Assembly (NCBI GenBank): GCA_903854365.1 | Contig: CAINWE010000435.1 | Location: 1 to 5,012, forward strand | Reading direction: 5' to 3' | DNA length: 5,012 nt | Source: Oligoflexia bacterium | GTDB lineage: Bacteria; Bdellovibrionota; UBA1018 | In this document: positions 1 through 5,012 of the stretch, piece after piece | Layout of the letters: the number at the start of each line of letters is the position of its first letter | Numbering within the stretch: position 1 is the stretch's first letter | Position numbers and translations under genes: made by a program | The notes under the pieces: generated by a model | Told to the model about the DNA's origin: nothing | The model's database searches: none | What the model saw: only the letters and a program-made list of their open reading frames with translations

Positions 1-301
1 GGAGCGCCAAAGAATCTCCATTGCTCGAGCTTTTTTGCGCCAAGCTCCCATCCTGATCCTGGATGAAGCCACTTCGAGTTTAGATGCTCAATCAGAACGA
101 GCGGTTCAAAGCGCGCTAGACGAACTCATGATCAACCGCACGACCCTCATCATTGCTCATCGACTCAGCACCATTAAAAACGCCGATTCGATTCTCGTGC
201 TCCAAGAAGGCCAGATCGTCGAAAAAGGCACTCATGATGAATTAATGTCGCTCAAAGGCATTTATGCCCAATTTCATGAGCAGCCTGCCGAAGTCAGCTA
301 A
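1..301 (+). CDS. ABC exporter, C-terminal part of the ATP-binding domain (5'-truncated)
   Basis: This is the C-terminal ~99 residues of an ABC transporter nucleotide-binding domain, cut by the left window edge. The frame opens at base 2 inside the signature motif (the ERQR of LSGGERQR, then ISIARAFLR). It continues with Walker B (ILILDEA; Asp codon 62-64, catalytic Glu 65-67), the D-loop (SSLD, 74-85) and the switch histidine in LIIAHRLST (His codon 158-160). The usual exporter tail (VLQEGQIVEKGTHDELM) comes last, with a TAA stop at 299-301. The ILILDEATSSLD, IIAHRLST and GTHDEL pattern is typical of the MsbA/Sav1866/LmrA-type exporters, in which the membrane domain is fused upstream of the ATPase. 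By family, such proteins sit in the inner membrane and use ATP to flip lipids, lipid A, peptides or drugs. The substrate cannot be told from this fragment. Its stop codon overlaps that of the convergent glycosyltransferase gene. The ATPase identity is certain; MsbA-like is a reasonable guess. Confidence 0.93.
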   Translation, partial: ERQRISIARAFLRQAPILILDEATSSLDAQSERAVQSALDELMINRTTLIIAHRLSTIKNADSILVLQEGQIVEKGTHDELMSLKGIYAQFHEQPAEVS

Positions 302-1452
302 GCTCCGACAAGCGGCGACAATCTCGATCTCTCAACCTGCAAAAAAACCCCCAAACAAATCAGCGCCCCCCAACTCTTTGCAGCGTTCATCTCTAAGAAA
401 AGTCCGAAAGGCCCCCAGACTTTTTCAGTTGAAACACCAATCAAAAAAATTCCTATCAAAGCAGTCAGAATCAAACCCATTTTTTTTGTCTGCAGGGAGC
501 GATCCAAGGCGACCGTCGCCAAGGGAAAGGTAAAGACAAACAAGTGCCACCACGGCAGTGGGTGCACCACAGGAGTCAGAGCAAGCCAACCTAGCCACTG
601 AGATTGAACTTCGAACCTCCGACTGATCGCCCGCCAAAGCCCACCCAGCAGCACTCCATAGAATAAGGCAAGGCCCACATCCGCTGACGATTGACTCGCT
701 GGCACCCCCAAAAGACTCAGCGTATATCCAGGCAACCCCGGATTAGTCCGTCCACGAACCTGTTCCGCACTCAGTAGGGTACTGGATGAGGTCGCGGCGG
801 CAACCCAGTCTCGTGCCAGGGACGAAAAACTGGCACTGGGTTGATTCATTGCGGCTGGAATTGAGAGACAAATCAGTAGTACGAATAGCCCGATCGCTGG
901 AGCAACCACCCGGCCGTGACCCTTCCATCCTAAAAGCGGAAAGACAGTAAAGATTTTGGTCGAAAGCCCCAGGGCCAGCGGAAAAAATCTCAGTGAGTTC
1001 CTCACTGGATACTGTGTTGGACCACAAGCAAGAGCCAACGCTAACAGAGGAAGAGTGACCTGTCCGTCGAGCGCATGTACAATCCACAGACCCCAAAACG
1101 AGACCAGCGTTGAATACAAAACGATCGAGCGTACGTTCATTTTTGCTTTGAGCCAATGACCCACATACACAAGAGACGCAACTTCAATGGCGCCCCAGAT
1201 CCACTTCGAAACCTCCAACGGCAGCATCCCGAGAGGAATAAAAAAAGGCAAGGTCCAAGGGGGATATTTAAAAATCATCCCTCCATCTCGAACAATTGAA
1301 TATAAGGGCTGTCCCTGCAGGGTGTATCGAGCTGCACGCCAAAAAACATCAAAATCCGTCCCCTGCGCTACCGTGGTGCGGACCATCGAAATTGCACCCA
1401 GTAACAGGAATACGCCTGCAAGCCATTGAAATCCTTTGTTGAGTTGGATCAT
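298..1452 (-). CDS. GT87/DUF2029-like integral membrane glycosyltransferase
   Basis: The product is a 384-residue, very hydrophobic protein with roughly 8-10 predicted membrane segments. The first spans residues ~8-26 and is followed by an extracytoplasmic loop with TDFDVFWRAA, GQPLYS and FKYPPW (YPP at ~63-65). That order (Asp-rich start of loop 1, then G-x-x-LY, then a YPP motif before the second helix) is the hallmark of GT87 (DUF2029, PimE-like) polyprenyl-phosphate-sugar-dependent transferases. A loop-1 Asp is catalytic in PimE; the DFD at 33-35 is the likely equivalent. Later motifs also fit: LSTKIFTVFPLLGW, TNPGLPGYTLSLLG and PVVHPLPWWHLF. By family it would add a hexose to a lipid, glycan or protein at the outer face of the inner membrane. 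Donor and acceptor are unknown. I chose ATG at 1452 because a weak GAAGA precedes it by 5 bases. An in-frame TTG at 1464 would add four residues but has no ribosome binding site and touches a hairpin arm. The gene converges on the ABC exporter and overlaps it at the stop codons (TAG here). Confidence 0.8.
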   Translation of the reverse strand: MIQLNKGFQWLAGVFLLLGAISMVRTTVAQGTDFDVFWRAARYTLQGQPLYSIVRDGGMIFKYPPWTLPFFIPLGMLPLEVSKWIWGAIEVASLVYVGHWLKAKMNVRSIVLYSTLVSFWGLWIVHALDGQVTLPLLALALACGPTQYPVRNSLRFFPLALGLSTKIFTVFPLLGWKGHGRVVAPAIGLFVLLICLSIPAAMNQPSASFSSLARDWVAAATSSSTLLSAEQVRGRTNPGLPGYTLSLLGVPASQSSADVGLALFYGVLLGGLWRAISRRFEVQSQWLGWLALTPVVHPLPWWHLFVFTFPLATVALDRSLQTKKMGLILTALIGIFLIGVSTEKVWGPFGLFLEMNAAKSWGALICLGVFLQVERSRLSPLVGA

Positions 1453-1463
1453 AGGTGTCTTCA

Positions 1464-1483
1464 AGTTAGCGTAAGGGCTAACT
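1464..1483 (-). repeat. 7-bp inverted repeat just upstream of the glycosyltransferase start
   Basis: AGTTAGC (1464-1470) and GCTAACT (1477-1483) are perfect inverted repeats around a 6-base loop. On the glycosyltransferase mRNA the hairpin ends two bases before the weak GAAGA ribosome-binding element, so it would sit in the 5' leader. It could also be a DNA operator, because GCTAACT recurs at 1559-1565. There is no T-run, so it is not a Rho-independent terminator for either strand. The symmetry is directly visible; any function is inferred. Confidence 0.4.
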
Positions 1484-1629
1484 AGGGTAAAGAGCTGAGT
1501 TTCGAGCTACACTCGATTGAGCGAGTCACTCGAGCGACGCAACCAACCCAGTTAAATAGCTAACTTACTACTTAATGAAAGCGACCTCACTTTAGTCAGA
1601 TGACCACTGTTTGCACACTCACTTTCTCC

Positions 1630-1658
1630 TTGATTCAATCAGAGCGATTCACTAAAAA
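1630..1658 (+). promoter_or_regulatory. Candidate sigma70-type promoter for the F-box/LRR gene
   Basis: TTGATT (1630-1635, 4 of 6 to TTGACA) and TAAAAA (1653-1658, 4 of 6 to TATAAT) are separated by 17 bases. The -35 overlaps the perfect palindrome TGATTCAATCA (1631-1641), which could be an operator. Transcripts from here would have a leader of roughly 105 bases containing the 1742-1759 hairpin. The match is modest and other weak combinations exist nearby. Confidence 0.25.
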
Positions 1659-1741
1659 ATTCTAAGCGATTGCTTTTTAAGCTGAAATGAATGCCCCAGC
1701 TTGAAAGCCACCTCCGTGGTACACGACTTGAAAAGACTCTA

Positions 1742-1759
1742 TTCAGAATTTTTTCTGAA
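1742..1759 (+). promoter_or_regulatory. Hairpin overlapping the ribosome binding site of the F-box/LRR gene
   Basis: TTCAGAA (1742-1748), a TTTT loop (1749-1752) and TTCTGAA (1753-1759) form a perfect 7-bp stem. Its 3' arm includes the GAA that begins GAAAGGG (1757-1763), the probable Shine-Dalgarno element 8 bases before the ATG at 1772. Pairing would partly cover the ribosome binding site and might make translation temperature- or factor-dependent. The stem is AU-rich and therefore weak; regulation is inferred, not shown. Confidence 0.35.
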
Positions 1760-1771
1760 AGGGTCTTTAAT

Positions 1772-3190
1772 ATGAATATCATGAATTTAAAGTTGAACCT
1801 CCCGAGAAGCCTAGTGCTCGCGATTCTCACGACGCACATTGCCCCAGCTCTAGCTATGCACCCTCACCAACACCCCAGTAATAGCGCATCCAATGCCGCT
1901 GCAAGTATCGCGACCAGCTCGATGCCGAAGGCGCCTGTTCATGAGCTAGCGAATCTTCCTCATCATGTACTCGGTCACGTTGCTGGATTTTTAAGCGCGG
2001 GCAGCGTAGCCCAACTTGCCAGGACGTCAAAAGGAATTAAATTGGATATTCAGCAACCGGACTCAATTCTAGAGGCACGAAGAGTCTCGGGATATCCTGA
2101 CTGTGAGAAACAAATGAAGGAAACCCAGTACTGGAGTTATGCTGATTTTATCAAGCGTCACCAACACTGGCCCCACGATTATTTCGCAGTTCAATTCAAC
2201 AACGCAGATGAACTGCGCAGCTTTCTAGACCACCCCGCGGCTCAGGAAGTGCACCAAATTCAATTTAAATTTCTTTTCGACCCCAACACTCTGACTGCCG
2301 AGGATTGGCGGAGGGTACAAAAGCTCAATCGAAGCTTAAAAGAACTCGTCTTGCTGGACATGGACGAAGCCATGCGAAATCCAGACTGGATTACCTTATT
2401 TAATCAGCTCCCCCACCTCACGTCTCTGAGTTCGCTCGTACTAGCCGGCAACATCGATGACGCTGGAGCCGCAGCATTAGCACACCACTTACCCCAGCTC
2501 AAATCCTTAAAAAAGCTCACCTTTTTTGCAAACCAAACAGGAGTCAGGGGTGCAGCCGCCCTCGCTCAAAACCTAGATAAAATTCGGAAGCTAGAATCAT
2601 TATCACTCCGTTTCGGTGTAAGCCCGCAAGAAGGGGCACAAGCCGTCATCGACCTCCTCGACTCGACTCCACAACTCAGATCGCTTGATCTTCGAACTAA
2701 TCCGATCGGAGAACATGGAATTCAGACTTTAGCCACAAAATTAAGGAAGCTTCCGTTGCTTGAAGATCTATTCCTCTACGAAGAAGGAGGGGATGACGGC
2801 GCGGTTGCCTTAGCTACAAATCTGCACCACGTGCCCAGACTCCGGAATCTTTATCTCGATGAAACCCATATTGGCGATCGCGGGGCAGTTGCTTTAGCTG
2901 AGAACCTGAAACACACTCCACTCCTCACGAGCTTCTACCTGGACGGTCAAAACATTGGGAATGAGGGGATCATCTCCATAGCAGGTCATCTCAAGCACGT
3001 GCCTGAACTTGAATCACTTTGCCTCTTCAACAAAAAAAGCACCGATCCAACAGGCGCTTTTGCCTTGGCACATGAAATCGGATCTCTTCCCAAACTCAAA
3101 AAGCTGTCGTTTTTTATCGGTCGCGACAATCCAGGGTTGGTTGTGCTCAGAGAGCAAGCTCGACCCGGTTTAGAATTGCGCCTTCGATAA
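1772..3190 (+). CDS. Exported F-box-like / leucine-rich-repeat protein with GALA-type repeats
   Basis: The product is a 472-residue protein. I chose ATG at 1772 because GAAAGGG lies 8 bases upstream and because it yields a typical Sec signal peptide: a short basic start, hydrophobic core LVLAIL, and APALA before a probable cleavage after residue 28. An ATG at 1691 is open but has no ribosome binding site and would bury the signal. After cleavage come a His/Ser/Ala-rich linker (~29-54, opening MHPHQHP) and an F-box-like segment at ~62-90 (LP..VL..V.GFL...SVAQLARTSK). A region of unknown fold follows (~91-187). From ~188 to the end there are about ten RI-type leucine-rich repeats of ~28 residues. 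Eight carry GAxALA-like motifs starting at residues 232, 260, 288, 316, 343, 371, 399 and 428. F-box proteins bind eukaryotic Skp1 and LRRs bind partners; Ralstonia GALA type III effectors combine both. Bacteria lack Skp1, so a role in a eukaryotic host, or as a periplasmic or surface binding protein, is inferred. It appears monocistronic. Coding and LRR calls are firm; the F-box is likely. Confidence 0.88.
   Translation: MNIMNLKLNLPRSLVLAILTTHIAPALAMHPHQHPSNSASNAAASIATSSMPKAPVHELANLPHHVLGHVAGFLSAGSVAQLARTSKGIKLDIQQPDSILEARRVSGYPDCEKQMKETQYWSYADFIKRHQHWPHDYFAVQFNNADELRSFLDHPAAQEVHQIQFKFLFDPNTLTAEDWRRVQKLNRSLKELVLLDMDEAMRNPDWITLFNQLPHLTSLSSLVLAGNIDDAGAAALAHHLPQLKSLKKLTFFANQTGVRGAAALAQNLDKIRKLESLSLRFGVSPQEGAQAVIDLLDSTPQLRSLDLRTNPIGEHGIQTLATKLRKLPLLEDLFLYEEGGDDGAVALATNLHHVPRLRNLYLDETHIGDRGAVALAENLKHTPLLTSFYLDGQNIGNEGIISIAGHLKHVPELESLCLFNKKSTDPTGAFALAHEIGSLPKLKKLSFFIGRDNPGLVVLREQARPGLELRLR
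1955..2041 (+). other. F-box-like domain within the LRR protein
   Basis: These codons cover residues ~62-90. They begin with the Leu-Pro pair that opens classical F-boxes, then spaced hydrophobics (VL, V, the FL of AGFL), a short turn, a second helix (SVAQLART) and SKGIK, which aligns with the usual V(S/C)KxW(R/K) end. The terminal tryptophan of many F-boxes is replaced by Ile (GIK). The position immediately N-terminal to LRRs mirrors FBXL proteins and GALA effectors. The call rests on eye-level motif comparison and needs a profile test against the F-box family. Confidence 0.6.
2333..3187 (+). repeat. Tandem ~28-residue leucine-rich repeats (RI/GALA-like)
   Basis: About ten protein-level repeats follow the pattern LxxLxLxxxxIGxxGAxALAxxLxxxPxL. 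The GAxALA positions are spaced 28, 28, 28, 27, 28, 28 and 29 residues apart. The motif versions are GAAALA (twice), GAQAVI, GIQTLA, GAVALA (twice), GIISIA and GAFALA. The first unit (SLKELVLLDMDE) and the last (LKKLSFFIG, then a charged tail ending LELRLR) are degenerate and may act as caps. The period and the helical GAxALA half are those of ribonuclease-inhibitor-type LRRs, which form a curved horseshoe. The repeats are diverged at the DNA level, so this is an old expansion, not a recent duplication. Confidence 0.85.
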
Positions 3191-3233
3191 AAACTCCAGC
3201 AGTCCGAGGGAGAGGGCAAATTTAGCTGCATTT

Positions 3234-3257
3234 CTTGAAAAGCTCTGTTAATTCAAG
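3234..3257 (+). repeat. Inverted repeat directly upstream of glyS
   Basis: CTTGAA (3234-3239) and TTCAAG (3252-3257) form a 6-bp stem with a 12-base loop, ending three bases before the glyS ATG. The spacer from the LRR gene to glyS is 70 bases and shows no convincing Shine-Dalgarno sequence, strong promoter or Rho-independent terminator. The stem might fold in the mRNA leader or be chance. Confidence 0.25.
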
Positions 3258-3260
3258 CTC

Positions 3261-4655
3261 ATGAAAAGCACCCCTGAATCCAATGAGTCCCAGACCTCTT
3301 CTCCCTCCGCCCCTCAAAGCTCAAGCGGGGCCGTCCAAAATCTCAAGGACATGGCTGACCTCGTCTCCCTCTGTAAAAGACGGGGATTTGTTTTTCCATC
3401 GAGTGAGGTTTATGGCGGGATCAATGCTTGCTGGGATTACGGGCCGCTTGGCATCGAGCTCAAGCGCAATGTGAAGGAGCTCTGGTGGAAAGCCATGACT
3501 GACCGAGAGGACGTCGAGGGGATTGACGCAGCCATTTTGATGCACCCCCGCGTTTGGGAAGCGTCGGGTCACGTAGCCGGCTTTGTAGACCCGATGGTGG
3601 ACTGCAAGAAGTGCAAATCTCGATTTCGGGCAGACAAAATCGACGCCGAAGCTTTGGCTCAGAAAAAATGCCCAGAATGTAAGGGGGAACTCACGGAGCC
3701 CCGGCAATTTAATCTCATGTTCAAGACCCATATGGGCCCACTGGAAGACTCCGCATCTGTCGTTTACCTCCGACCCGAAACAGCCCAGGGAATTTACGTC
3801 AATTTTTTAAATGTTTCCCAATCGAGCCGACAGAAGGTCCCATTCGGGATCTCTCAAATTGGCAAAGCTTTCAGAAACGAGATCACTCCAGGGAACTTCA
3901 TTTTCAGAACACGCGAATTTGAGCAAATGGAAATGCAGTTTTTCGTGAAGCCAGGAACCGACATGGAATGGTTCGAACGCTGGAAAGAAATCAGGATCAA
4001 ATGGCACCTCAACAACGGCATTCGAAAAGAAAAGCTTCGATTTCATGAGCACGGCCCTGGAGAATTGGCGCACTACGCCAAGGCAGCCTTTGATATTGAA
4101 TATGAGTTCCCCTTCGGCTGGCAAGAACTCGAAGGGATTCATAATCGAAGTGACTTTGACTTAGGGCGTCATCAACAATTTAGCGGAAAAAAATTAGAAT
4201 ATTACGACGAAGAAACAAAAGAACGCTACCTCCCGTACATCGTCGAAACATCGGCAGGATGCGATCGAACCTTACTGGTAGCGCTTGTGGATGCCTATCG
4301 CTTCGACGGTGACCGCACCTGGCTCTCTCTCCACCCGAATCTCTCGCCGTATAAAGTCGCAGTATTTCCCTTGATGAAAAAGCCCGAATTGGTTCAATAT
4401 TCCGATAAGGTTTATAGTGAACTGAAAAAGAGATTCCGGGCCACTACCGATGACGCGGGATCCATAGGCAAGCGGTATCGTCGCCAAGATGAAATCGGTA
4501 CCCCTTTTGGAGTTACGATCGACTATGACACTCTCACTCAACACACCGTCACCCTCCGTCACCGAGACACCATGGCCCAAGAAAGAATCCCCGCTGAAAG
4601 ACTCGTCGATTTCATCAGCGAAAAATTCCAAAACTGGAACGGGCCCGCGGTTTAG
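3261..4655 (+). CDS. glyS: Glycine--tRNA ligase, dimeric (alpha2, eukaryote/archaea-like) type
   Basis: This cytoplasmic enzyme charges tRNA-Gly with glycine using ATP. The 464-residue length and order of motifs fit the class II homodimeric GlyRS, not the separate alpha/beta-subunit form of E. coli. The core starts with LVSLCKRRGFVFPSSEVYGG (~34-53). Motif 1 is around HPRVWEASGH (95-104), followed by a zinc-ribbon insertion with CxxC pairs at Cys115/118 and Cys137/140. Next come RPETAQG (171-177), motif 2 (FRNEI 204-208, then FRTREFEQME), and motif 3 (ETSAGCDRTLL, from 329, where many bacteria have EPSAG). The C-terminal anticodon-binding domain (~362-455) includes RYRRQDEIGTPFGVTID and VTLRHRDTMAQERI. 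The first ~28 residues are a Ser/Pro/Gln-rich, low-complexity extension. The ATG at 3261 lacks a clear ribosome binding site; the alternative ATG at 3351 has AAGGA only one base away, too close to work well. ppdK follows immediately, suggesting co-transcription. Confidence 0.97.
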   Translation: MKSTPESNESQTSSPSAPQSSSGAVQNLKDMADLVSLCKRRGFVFPSSEVYGGINACWDYGPLGIELKRNVKELWWKAMTDREDVEGIDAAILMHPRVWEASGHVAGFVDPMVDCKKCKSRFRADKIDAEALAQKKCPECKGELTEPRQFNLMFKTHMGPLEDSASVVYLRPETAQGIYVNFLNVSQSSRQKVPFGISQIGKAFRNEITPGNFIFRTREFEQMEMQFFVKPGTDMEWFERWKEIRIKWHLNNGIRKEKLRFHEHGPGELAHYAKAAFDIEYEFPFGWQELEGIHNRSDFDLGRHQQFSGKKLEYYDEETKERYLPYIVETSAGCDRTLLVALVDAYRFDGDRTWLSLHPNLSPYKVAVFPLMKKPELVQYSDKVYSELKKRFRATTDDAGSIGKRYRRQDEIGTPFGVTIDYDTLTQHTVTLRHRDTMAQERIPAERLVDFISEKFQNWNGPAV

Positions 4656-4671
4656 TACCGATTCAAAAAGC

Positions 4672-5012
4672 ACGAGTCGCGAAAAATATGTCTTCTCTTT
4701 CGGGGAGGGAAAGGCTGACGGAAACGAGAAGCAAAAGGACCTCTTAGGCGGCAAAGGCGCTAATCTGCATGGAATGACCCGCCTGGGATTGCCCGTGCCT
4801 CCCGGCTTCACTCTTTCCACCGAGGTCTGCACTTATTTTTACGAAAAACAACGCACTTACCCAAAACCACTCGAAAACCAGGTCAAAAAGGCCCTGAACA
4901 AAATGGAAAGACAGATGGGCCGGCGATTTGGGAGCAAAAAAAGCCCCCTGCTGGTCTCGGTTCGCTCCGGCGCCCGCGCATCCATGCCAGGCATGATGGA
5001 TACCATCCTCAA
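4672..5012 (+). CDS. ppdK: Pyruvate, phosphate dikinase, N-terminal part (3'-truncated)
   Basis: The product matches the N-terminus of PPDK, which interconverts pyruvate + ATP + Pi with phosphoenolpyruvate + AMP + PPi, linking glycolysis and gluconeogenesis in the cytoplasm. Visible landmarks are KYVFSFGEGKADG (compare the usual KYVYxFGGGKAEG), LLGGKGANLHGMTRLG, the LPVPPGFTLSTEVC segment, and SVRSGARASMPGMMDTIL at the right edge. These belong to the ATP-grasp nucleotide-binding domain. About 110 of an expected ~870-900 residues are present. The start is unresolved: homology begins near 4681, only 26 bases after the glyS stop, but this frame has no ATG, GTG or TTG between 4525 and 4774. The coordinate given uses ACG at 4672 as a placeholder; CTG 4594, ATT 4609 or ATG 4525 (all inside glyS) are alternatives, while ATG 4774 would delete the conserved LLGGKGAN motif. 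Identity is certain; the start is not. Confidence 0.92.

Larger units (their letters stand above)
1453..1771. other. Gene-free spacer between divergently read genes
   Basis: These ~320 bases separate the minus-strand glycosyltransferase from the plus-strand F-box/LRR gene, so promoters for both must lie here. I see no convincing gene. The longest plus-strand extension (ATG at 1691) lacks a ribosome binding site and codes 27 residues without signal-peptide or domain character. The stretch is rich in short symmetries: AGTTAGC/GCTAACT at 1464-1483, ACTCG/CGAGT/ACTCG at 1511-1532, AGTTA/TAACT at 1550-1565, TGATTCAATCA at 1631-1641, a directly repeated AGCGATT at 1643 and 1665 (22 bases apart, about two helical turns), and TTCAGAA/TTCTGAA at 1742-1759. 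No RNA gene or strong terminator was recognised. Confidence 0.6.

Noticed and set aside
508..520. GGCGA-CCG-TCGCC hairpin as a terminator for the ABC gene
   Set aside because: It is short, lies about 200 bases beyond the stop within coding sequence and is not followed by a T-run.
264..533. 89-codon plus-strand open frame after the ABC gene
   Set aside because: It is mostly antisense to the glycosyltransferase C-terminus, with Lys/Ser/Pro-rich composition and no recognisable domain.
743..1156. 137-codon minus-strand open frame inside the glycosyltransferase
   Set aside because: It overlaps the glycosyltransferase in another frame, lacks membrane or family character, and the host frame has clear GT87 motifs.
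1691..1771. Upstream ATG extending the LRR protein by 27 residues
   Set aside because: It has no ribosome binding site and would hide the Sec signal peptide; ATG 1772 has GAAAGGG at good spacing.
3191..3260. T-box or other glycine-sensing leader upstream of glyS
   Set aside because: Only 70 bases are available, with no T-box bulge, specifier loop or terminator/antiterminator; the lineage also looks Gram-negative.
4648..4672. Programmed +1 frameshift joining glyS to ppdK at GTT-TAG
   Set aside because: GlyRS is already complete at its usual C-terminus and the site lacks a known +1 slippery context such as CTT-TGA; a separate start for ppdK is more likely.
4272..4832. 186-codon open frame on the minus strand opposite glyS and ppdK
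   Set aside because: It lies antisense to strongly conserved GlyRS and PPDK motifs and its translation shows no domain or signal; it is a composition shadow.

Overview
The window reads as chromosomal DNA of a Gram-negative bacterium with roughly balanced base composition. It has an MsbA/Sav1866-type ABC exporter, a GT87-type membrane glycosyltransferase, a dimeric-type glycyl-tRNA synthetase followed by pyruvate phosphate dikinase, and a Sec-exported F-box/leucine-rich-repeat protein. Secreted eukaryote-like repeat proteins next to ordinary housekeeping genes suggest a predatory or host-associated lineage, for example Bdellovibrionota-like bacteria. This placement is an inference from gene content only, and no rRNA or other phylogenetic marker was available to test it.

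Layout: positions 1-301 (+) hold the 3' end of an ABC exporter, with its nucleotide-binding domain running from the signature motif to the stop. Tail-to-tail with it, and sharing stop-codon bases, is a polytopic GT87/DUF2029-like glycosyltransferase on the minus strand (298-1452). About 320 bases without a gene follow (1453-1771). They contain several short inverted repeats, a weak candidate promoter and a hairpin that overlaps the next ribosome binding site. Positions 1772-3190 (+) encode a 472-residue protein with a Sec signal peptide, an F-box-like segment and about ten RI-type leucine-rich repeats. Eight of those repeats carry a GAxALA-like motif at a 27-29 residue period. After a 70-base gap comes glyS (3261-4655, +), then ppdK (+), which runs off the right edge.

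Functionally the window has three blocks. The first is two convergent envelope genes: an exporter of lipid or another amphipathic substrate, and a polyprenyl-phosphate-sugar-dependent glycosyltransferase. The second is a stand-alone exported F-box/LRR protein, which is the most notable gene here because it resembles the F-box plus GAxALA-LRR architecture of the Ralstonia GALA effectors but carries a Sec signal. The third is a probable glyS-ppdK transcription unit. The reading frame of ppdK has no ATG, GTG or TTG between the glyS stop codon and the conserved N-terminus of the enzyme, so its translation start is unresolved.
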